Positions 1 through 5,114 of a stretch of DNA of 5,114 nt are shown piece by piece; the stretch's first letter is position 1, and each line of letters opens with the position of its first letter. The position numbers were made by a program, and so were the translations under genes. The notes beneath the pieces are model-generated. The model was not told the DNA's origin. It searched no databases and saw only the letters and a program-made list of their open reading frames with translations. This DNA comes from Solirubrobacteraceae bacterium (lineage in GTDB: Bacteria; Actinomycetota; Thermoleophilia; Solirubrobacterales; Solirubrobacteraceae), in contig JANJUA010000351.1 of assembly GCA_024710825.1 (NCBI GenBank), forward strand, positions 1 to 5,114. The letters run 5' to 3'.

Positions 1-151
1 ATCACCGTCCTGGGAAAGTCACCCGCCTGGCAGGACCGTGACGGCGCCTGCAGCGGCTACCTCGTCGAGGAGGCGGCCACCAGGGTGCTGCTCGACTGCG
101 GCAACGGCGTCTTCGCCAAGCTGCGGCGGTTCGTCGACTTCGACGACGTCG
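1..151 (+). pseudogene. Duplicated 5' fragment of the MBL-fold hydrolase gene
   Basis: This stretch matches bases 639-789 (offset 638) over 151 bp, with two adjacent substitutions at 74-75 (CG here, AC at 712-713). They change residue 27 of the hydrolase from Asp to Ala. The fragment starts at codon 3 of the gene at 633 and ends at the first base of codon 53, just before the zinc-binding HLHADH motif, so it cannot encode a working enzyme. At base 152 the match stops abruptly and the DNA becomes the 5' part of a minus-strand epimerase-like gene. The plus-strand frame stays open until 378 but codes nothing family-like past the junction. The start of the fragment is cut by the window edge. Its length is close to a 150/151-base short read, so misassembly at a contig end is as likely as a genuine partial duplication, or more so. 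Confidence 0.8.
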
Positions 152-225
152 TGGCCCGCGGCGAGCAGCCGGGGTGCGAGCTCCGAGCCGACATAGCCTG
201 TGATTCCGGTGACGAGGACCCTCAT
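19..225 (-). pseudogene. Truncated N-terminus of an NAD(P)-binding epimerase/SDR-like protein
   Basis: Read on the minus strand from the ATG at 225, the first 27 residues are MRVLVTGITGYVGSE followed by LAPRLLAAGHDV. This is the first beta strand, the glycine-rich dinucleotide loop (TGxxGxxG) and the first helix of an extended short-chain dehydrogenase/epimerase Rossmann fold. Around residue 26 (bases 151-153) family-like sequence ends. The frame continues antisense through the duplicated MBL fragment to a TGA at 19-21, giving a meaningless 68-residue chimera. The family is normally about 280-330 residues, so nearly all of the protein is missing. The start at 225 is chosen because MRVLVTG is the usual beginning of this fold; the frame extends upstream to 387, but those residues look non-coding. 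No clear Shine-Dalgarno precedes the ATG. Substrate and pathway cannot be told from 26 residues. The identification as a Rossmann-fold N-terminus is strong. Confidence 0.72.
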
Positions 226-364
226 CGGCGCCGTAAAAAGCCGGTCGATGCGAGGTATTCGCCGAAGAAACGAGGAGTTTGCAGGTCTTTCACGAATCGT
301 CTGCGTTTTGCGGGAAACGGCCCGCCTGGGGAGATCCGGTTCTGCTTCGATGCCGGGCGTCCCC
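226..364. promoter_or_regulatory. Divergent intergenic region between the epimerase remnant and the four-Cys gene
   Basis: These 139 bp separate two divergently oriented starts (ATG at 225 on minus, ATG at 365 on plus). They are visibly richer in A/T than the flanking genes, notably runs such as AAAAAG near 235 and TTTT near 306, as expected of a promoter region. A 5-bp GCGGG/CCCGC hairpin with a 6-base loop lies at 310-325 but is too weak to call a terminator. I could not place convincing -10/-35 hexamers for either gene, so only the regional assignment is supported. Confidence 0.4.
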
Positions 365-583
365 ATGGCGAAGGCTAAGAAGATCACCTGCGACGACTGC
401 TACTTCCGGCGCAACATGCTCTGCGCGCTGCGGCTCGACGAGCCCTGCGCGACGTTCCGGCCGGACCACCCCGAGGGGCTGCGCCCGCCGCAGCAGATGC
501 GCTTCGTCTTCGGCCAGGAGCGCCGCACGCAGGCCGCCTGGGCGTTCCCCACGGCGCAGGAGCAGGCGGCGCTTCATCGGTAG
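365..583 (+). CDS. Small four-cysteine protein, putative zinc-binding, function unknown
   Basis: Encodes 72 residues. The N-terminal part holds four cysteines, Cys9, Cys12, Cys20 and Cys28 (CxxC-x7-C-x7-C), within ITCDDCYFRRNMLCALRL, followed by EPCATFRPDHPEGLRPP. The spacing suits a small zinc ribbon/knuckle, although an Fe-S or redox role cannot be excluded. The remaining 40 or so residues are polar with Gln/Arg/Ala and show no membrane segment or signal peptide. I recognise no named family. The start at 365 (MAKAKK) is chosen for its typical basic N-terminus. An in-frame ATG at 350 would add five residues (MPGVP), and neither has a clear ribosome binding site. The gene points the same way as the MBL gene 49 bp downstream, which appears to have its own promoter. 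The compact Cys pattern and normal codon use argue that it is real; the function is unknown. Confidence 0.7.
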   Translation: MAKAKKITCDDCYFRRNMLCALRLDEPCATFRPDHPEGLRPPQQMRFVFGQERRTQAAWAFPTAQEQAALHR

Positions 584-618
584 GGCCGTCATCGGTCCAT
601 GGTCCCACTTGGGCGGAG

Positions 619-624
619 TAGGGT
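619..624 (+). promoter_or_regulatory. Candidate -10 hexamer for a leaderless MBL transcript
   Basis: TAGGGT fits the actinobacterial TANNNT -10 element and ends 8 bp before the GTG at 633. At that spacing transcription would begin at or very near the start codon, giving a leaderless mRNA. This agrees with the lack of a well-placed Shine-Dalgarno (the GGAG at 615-618 is 14 bases from the start). TTGGGC just upstream is too close to be a proper -35. A hexamer match alone is weak evidence; recurrence of the same layout before two other genes here raises it. Confidence 0.4.
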
Positions 625-632
625 CCGCCGAC

Positions 633-1391
633 GTGCGCATCACCGTCCTGGGAAAGTCACCCGCCTGGCAGGACCGTGACGGCGCCTGCAGCGGCTACCT
701 CGTCGAGGAGGACGCCACCAGGGTGCTGCTCGACTGCGGCAACGGCGTCTTCGCCAAGCTGCGGCGGTTCGTCGACTTCGACGACGTCGATGCGGTGGTG
801 ATCTCCCACCTGCACGCCGACCACTTCCTCGACCTCGTCCCCTACGCGTACGCCCTGACCTACGCTCCGCGCCGAAGGTCGGCTCGGCCACGCCTGTACG
901 CACCGCCGGGCGCCCGCGGCTGCTTTCGCCGGGTGACGGGCGCCTGGGGATCGGAGGATCTGATCGACAAAGCGTTCGACGTGTGCGAGTACGACCCCGA
1001 CGAGACGCTCGCGCTGGGATCGCTACGGGTGCGATTCCACCCTGTCGTCCACTTCATCCCCGCGTGGGCCATCGAGTTCTCCTCCACCATCACGACCGGT
1101 AGGTTCACCTTCGGCGCGGACTCCGCTCCCTCGGACGATCTCGTGGGGTTCGCCGAGGGCGCCGACCTGCTGATGCTCGAGGCGACGCTGCCGCAACCCG
1201 AGCGCTCGGGCGCCCGCGGTCATCTCACTCCCTCCGAGGCGGGTGATCACGCGGCGCGGGCGAAGGTGGGCAGGCTGGTCATCACCCATTTTCCCGACGA
1301 TCTCGACACACAGTGGGTCATGACGGAGGCGGCGCGGACGTTTGGGGATACGGTGTCAGTGGCACGCGAAGGCGCCGTCTACACGGTGTGA
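633..1391 (+). CDS. MBL-fold metallo-hydrolase (RNase Z / phosphodiesterase-like)
   Basis: Encodes 252 residues starting at GTG 633 (MRITVLGKSP). Full-length MBL-fold features appear in order: an N-terminal beta strand with the substrate-side CSGYLVE segment (19-25), VLLDCGNG (31-38), the metal-binding HLHADH motif (His59, His61, Asp63, His64), His140 in the PVVH segment, Asp163 in TFGADS, Glu183 in LMLEAT, GHLTPSEAG (197-204), and the last metal-ligand candidate His219 in VITHF. This arrangement resembles the actinobacterial RNase Z-like group that includes the mycobacterial atypical cyclic-nucleotide phosphodiesterase Rv1339. A cytosolic phosphodiester hydrolase is thus likely, but tRNA processing, cyclic-nucleotide degradation and other esters cannot be separated by eye. 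There is no signal peptide, and all metal ligands seem present. Bases 639-789 of this gene recur at 1-151. The start is the only good one, since upstream in-frame residues are arginine-rich non-coding-like sequence and read through the four-Cys gene in another frame. Confidence 0.9.
   Translation: MRITVLGKSPAWQDRDGACSGYLVEEDATRVLLDCGNGVFAKLRRFVDFDDVDAVVISHLHADHFLDLVPYAYALTYAPRRRSARPRLYAPPGARGCFRRVTGAWGSEDLIDKAFDVCEYDPDETLALGSLRVRFHPVVHFIPAWAIEFSSTITTGRFTFGADSAPSDDLVGFAEGADLLMLEATLPQPERSGARGHLTPSEAGDHAARAKVGRLVITHFPDDLDTQWVMTEAARTFGDTVSVAREGAVYTV
639..789 (+). repeat. Direct repeat, intact-gene copy (partner at 1-151)
   Basis: This is codon 3 to the first base of codon 53 of the MBL-fold gene. 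It matches 1-151 at 149 of 151 positions; the only differences are 712-713. The repeat lies wholly inside coding sequence, carries no inverted termini and is not flanked by target-site duplications, so it is not a mobile element. At the right edge of the other copy the neighbouring epimerase sequence would by itself also supply a GAC/GTC-like codon, so the exact junction is ambiguous by a few bases. Confidence 0.9.
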
Positions 1392-1402
1392 TGTGACACT
1401 GT

Positions 1403-1408
1403 TACTCT
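1403..1408 (+). promoter_or_regulatory. Candidate -10 hexamer for a leaderless winged-helix gene transcript
   Basis: TACTCT fits TANNNT and ends 6 bp before the ATG at 1415, the classical leaderless spacing in actinobacteria. No Shine-Dalgarno precedes the ATG; the six bases between are CCCCTC. Just upstream, GTGT at 1386-1389 and ACAC at 1396-1399 form a short inverted repeat with a 6-base spacer. It overlaps the end of the MBL gene and could be a weak operator half-site pair. Confidence 0.5.
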
Positions 1409-1414
1409 CCCCTC

Positions 1415-1807
1415 ATGGCTGATTTCCTGGATGAGAAGAAGCGTGAGATCTCCGCACGCTTGAAGGAGCTGCGCCCGCTGGTGGAGGAGTACCAGCGGCT
1501 CGAGGCGGCGCAGCGTGCGCTCGAGGGCGTCGGTCCCGAGGCGCCCGCCGCTCCGGCTCCGCGGCGGCGGCGCTCTCCTGCACGCGCGGCCGCCGGTGGC
1601 GCAGGCCGCGGACGACCACGCGGGACCGGCACCCGCGCCAAGCAGGCGCTCGAGCTCGTGACCGAGAGCCCCGGGATCACGATCCCCGAGCTGGCCGAGC
1701 GGATGGGCATCAAGCAGAACTACCTCTACCGGGTGCTCCCCGGGCTCGAGCAGGACGGCCTCGTGCGCAAGGAGGACCGCGGCTGGCATCCGAAGACCGC
1801 CGCTTAG
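1415..1807 (+). CDS. Coiled-coil / AT-hook-like / winged-helix DNA-binding protein
   Basis: Encodes 130 residues with three visible parts. Residues 5-37 form a charged amphipathic helix (DEKKREISARLKELRPLVEE, then YQRLEAAQRAL) likely to be a dimerising coiled coil. Residues 40-72 are a Pro/Ala/Arg-rich linker with RRRR (50-53) and GRGRPRG (64-70), which contains the GRP core of an AT-hook that inserts into the DNA minor groove. Residues 74-126 read as a winged helix: helix AKQALELV, ITIPELAERMGI, the recognition helix KQNYLYRVLPGLEQDGLV and the wing RKEDRGWHP. The protein is therefore probably a small nucleoid or transcriptional regulator. Its target is unknown. It follows the MBL gene by 23 bp but seems to have its own leaderless promoter. 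The ATG is well placed, and there is no alternative start nearby with better support. Confidence 0.85.
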   Translation: MADFLDEKKREISARLKELRPLVEEYQRLEAAQRALEGVGPEAPAAPAPRRRRSPARAAAGGAGRGRPRGTGTRAKQALELVTESPGITIPELAERMGIKQNYLYRVLPGLEQDGLVRKEDRGWHPKTAA

Positions 1808-1835
1808 GCAAGCTCGTGCGATCGTTGTCGTTCGC

Positions 1836-1841
1836 TACGCT
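1836..1841 (+). promoter_or_regulatory. Candidate -10 hexamer for a leaderless marR-MFS operon
   Basis: TACGCT fits TANNNT and ends 8 bp before the ATG at 1850, predicting transcription from about the start codon. No Shine-Dalgarno is present, only the AT-rich palindrome. It is the third gene in this window with this layout. The hexamer overlaps the left end of the palindrome at 1838-1849, so a bound repressor would block polymerase directly. No good -35 is visible 17 bp upstream. Confidence 0.45.
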
Positions 1842-1849
1842 AATTAGCG
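1838..1849. promoter_or_regulatory. Candidate MarR operator, perfect 12-bp palindrome
   Basis: CGCTAATTAGCG is a perfect palindrome ending at the base before the MarR start codon. Its AT core stands out in very GC-rich DNA. MarR-family dimers typically bind AT-centred palindromes overlapping their own -10 or start site, and this one overlaps the predicted -10 and transcription start. Autorepression of the regulator/exporter operon is the natural inference; binding itself is not shown by sequence. Confidence 0.6.
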
Positions 1850-2289
1850 ATGGCAACGATCTCGCACGGCGCCCGCGCCCAGCTCGCCGGCCGGCTTCGG
1901 CTGGCGGTCAGCCGCACCGCTCGACGGCTGCGTCAGGAGGCCGGCGGCGGCCTGCCGCTATCGCAGACCTCCGCGCTGTCCACGCTCGACCGTCACGGAC
2001 CGCTGTCACCCTCCGCCCTGGCCTCGCTCGAGCGCATCCAGCGCCCCACGGCCACGCGGCTGCTCGCGCGCCTGGAGGCCGACGGCCTCGTCGAGCGCAC
2101 GCCGGACCCCGCTGACGGCCGCTGCACCCGCATCTCCGTGTCGGCCGACGGCCGCGCGCTCGTGCGCGCCGTCCGCACCCGCAAGGACGAGTACCTGGCC
2201 AAGCGGCTGCGCTCGCTCGACGACGACGATCTGGCGACGCTGGAGCGCGCCGCCACGATCCTCGAGCGCATGCTCGAAGAGGATCCCGC

Positions 2290-2293
<4 letters not shown>
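1850..2293 (+). CDS. MarR-family transcriptional regulator of the adjacent MFS exporter
   Basis: Encodes 147 residues, the usual MarR length. The N-terminal helix (7-31, SRTARRLRQEAG) and the C-terminal helix (112-143, YLAKRLRSLDDDDLATLERA) would form the dimer interface. Between them lies the winged helix: LPLSQTSALSTLDRHGPLSP (35-54), ALASLERI, recognition helix QRPTATRLLARLEADGLVER (64-83), and the wing TPDPADGRCTRISVS (84-98), whose Asp-x-Arg-type tip is characteristic of the family. It probably binds DNA as a dimer and releases it on binding a small phenolic or drug-like ligand; the ligand is not predictable. The TGA stop overlaps the TTG start of the MFS gene (TTGA, 4 bp), so the two are translationally coupled. 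The palindrome at 1838-1849 is the likely autoregulatory operator. The start at 1850 fits both the protein and the promoter. Confidence 0.92.
2278..2283 (+). promoter_or_regulatory. Ribosome binding site fixing the TTG start of the MFS gene
   Basis: AGAGGA inside the last codons of the MarR gene lies 6 bases before the TTG at 2290. This is good Shine-Dalgarno spacing and is the reason for accepting a TTG start. The leaderless-looking genes upstream lack such a site, consistent with the MFS gene being an internal operon cistron. Confidence 0.65.
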
Positions 2294-4550
<2,257 letters not shown>

Positions 4551-4570
4551 GATCATGGCGTCGCGGCGGA

Positions 4571-4582
4571 CTTGCGCGCAAG
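4571..4582. promoter_or_regulatory. Candidate operator, perfect 12-bp palindrome in the mdh-tetR gap
   Basis: CTTGCGCGCAAG is its own reverse complement. It sits in the divergent promoter region about 20-30 bp upstream of the suggested mdh -10 and 30 bp before the tetR start. It overlaps the neighbouring 26-bp inverted repeat by three bases. A TetR dimer site or another repressor site is plausible; the GC-rich core makes a chance palindrome somewhat more likely than for the AT-cored site at 1838. Confidence 0.4.
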
Positions 4583-4605
4583 AGATGAACCATGATTCAC
4601 TTCTT
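4580..4605. promoter_or_regulatory. Candidate TetR operator, 26-bp imperfect inverted repeat
   Basis: Half-sites AAGA-N2-TGAA (4580-4589) and TTCA-N2-TCTT (4596-4605) flank a CATG centre (4591-4594); 10 of 13 base pairs are symmetric. The repeat ends six bases before the tetR ATG at 4612. TetR-family repressors commonly bind such sites between themselves and a divergent gene. It is the best operator candidate for this regulator. Confidence 0.5.
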
Positions 4606-4611
4606 TGCACG

Positions 4612-5114
4612 ATGGCCTACCGCCCCACCGAGCGGACCGAGGCGCGCCGTCTCGCCACCCGCGAGCGCATCGTGGACGCCGCCCACCGGCTGATCGCCCA
4701 CGGCGGCTACGGCGAGGCCTCCGTCGCCGCGGTGGCCGCCGACGCGGGCGTCGCCACCGGCACGGTCTACCGCCACTTCCCCTCCAAGGCGGAGCTGTTC
4801 GCCGAGGTCTTCCGGCGCGCGTCGCAGCGCGAGGTCGACGCCGTCTCGGCGGCGATCGCGACCGGCGGCGTCGGCGCCGGAGTCGAGACGTTCGCCCGCC
4901 GGGCGCTGCGCGCTCGGCGCCTGGCCTGGGCGCTGCTCGCCGAGCCGGTAGACCCCGCCGTGGAGGCCGAGCGCCTCGCGTACCGGCGAGCGTTTCGCGA
5001 CGCCTACGCGGCCGCGCTGCCCGACCACGTCGACGGCCCCGAGCTCGTCGCCGCCGCGCTCGTCGGCGCGGTCGGCGAGGCTCTCGTCGGGCCGCTGTCG
5101 CCCACCGCCCACGA
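4612..5114 (+). CDS. TetR-family transcriptional regulator (3' end beyond window)
   Basis: 167 codons are visible and the frame is still open at the window edge; the family is usually 190-220 residues, so perhaps 20-50 are missing. The N-terminal domain is typical: helix TRERIVDAAHRLIAHGGYGE (16-35), then the helix-turn-helix ASVAAVAADAGVATGTVYRH (36-55) and FPSKAELFAEVF (56-67). The C-terminal ligand/dimer domain begins with SQREVDAVSAAI and includes LAWALLAEPVDPAVEAERLA (104-123), a pattern common in actinobacterial TetR proteins. The ligand is unknown. It diverges from mdh across a 109-bp gap with two palindromes, so autoregulation is likely and an effect on mdh possible. The start is ATG 4612 (MAYRPTERTE). 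An in-frame ATG at 4585 would add nine residues (MNHDSLLCT) but lies inside the inverted repeat and lacks a Shine-Dalgarno. Confidence 0.9.
   Translation, partial: MAYRPTERTEARRLATRERIVDAAHRLIAHGGYGEASVAAVAADAGVATGTVYRHFPSKAELFAEVFRRASQREVDAVSAAIATGGVGAGVETFARRALRARRLAWALLAEPVDPAVEAERLAYRRAFRDAYAAALPDHVDGPELVAAALVGAVGEALVGPLSPTAH

Larger units (their letters stand above)
1820..1861. repeat. Outer 8-bp inverted repeat around the marR start
   Basis: GATCGTTG at 1820-1827 is the exact reverse complement of CAACGATC at 1854-1861, with 26 bases between. The right arm lies in codons 2-4 of the MarR gene. The repeat encloses the 12-bp palindrome at 1838-1849 but is centred 3 bp away from it, so it is not merely an extension of that site. 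It may be a second protein-binding site or chance; an 8-bp perfect pair in such a short region is unlikely but not impossible at random. Confidence 0.4.

Noticed and set aside
1..151. Duplicate as part of a mobile element or att site
   Set aside because: No inverted ends, no integrase or transposase and no target-site duplication; the repeat is internal coding sequence.
310..325. GCGGG/CCCGC hairpin as a possible terminator
   Set aside because: Only five base pairs, no T tract, and it sits upstream of a gene rather than downstream of one.
279..632. Upstream in-frame extension of the MBL protein to 279
   Set aside because: The extra residues are Arg/Ser/Ala-rich, overlap the four-Cys gene in another frame and have no counterpart in MBL proteins; GTG 633 gives a normal N-terminus.
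1387..1399. TGTGA-like repeats resembling a CRP-type cAMP receptor site near the end of the MBL gene
   Set aside because: The two TGTGA units are direct, not inverted, and adjacent; they do not fit TGTGA-N6-TCACA.
4597..5112. 171-codon minus-strand frame opposite tetR
   Set aside because: Gly/Arg/Asp-rich shadow of a clear TetR helix-turn-helix gene.

Overview
The window is GC-rich bacterial DNA, coding almost end to end. GC-rich third codon positions, GTG and TTG starts, an actinobacterial-type malate dehydrogenase, and three genes with a TANNNT hexamer 6-8 bp before the start codon (the layout of leaderless transcripts) all suggest an actinobacterium. A Thermoleophilia/Solirubrobacterales-type lineage is my best guess. 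That is inference from protein character, not a database match.

Left edge (1-225): bases 1-151 are a near-identical direct repeat of bases 639-789, the 5' part of the metallo-beta-lactamase (MBL)-fold gene, with two adjacent substitutions. This piece abuts the N-terminal 26 or so codons of a minus-strand NAD(P)-binding epimerase-like gene, which it truncates. The repeat is about one short sequencing read long and sits at the very edge of the window. An assembly artefact is therefore the leading explanation, and a real rearrangement the alternative.

Middle (226-1849): a 139-bp divergent intergenic region is followed by a small four-cysteine protein, an MBL-fold hydrolase of the RNase Z/phosphodiesterase type, and a small DNA-binding protein combining a coiled coil, an AT-hook-like motif and a winged helix. 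The MBL and winged-helix genes each appear to have their own leaderless promoter.

Efflux pair (1820-3528): a MarR-family regulator overlaps an MFS exporter by 4 bp, so the two form an operon. A perfect 12-bp palindrome lies over the predicted -10/start region of the regulator and is a good candidate for its own operator. The likely circuit is autorepression by MarR, relieved by a ligand, with the MFS protein exporting that or a related compound.

Right part (3525-5114): malate dehydrogenase (mdh, TCA cycle) lies on the minus strand. Its stop codon overlaps the MFS stop at a shared CTAG. It diverges from a TetR-family regulator that runs off the window. The 109-bp mdh-tetR gap holds two palindromes, a perfect 12-mer and a 26-bp imperfect inverted repeat, which are candidate TetR operators and could also touch mdh expression.

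I see no RNA gene, CRISPR array, insertion sequence or clear intrinsic terminator. No stretch over 300 bases lacks a gene. I found no convincing new multi-gene system. The items most worth a second look are the edge duplication, the three candidate operators, the four-cysteine protein and the coiled-coil/AT-hook/winged-helix protein.
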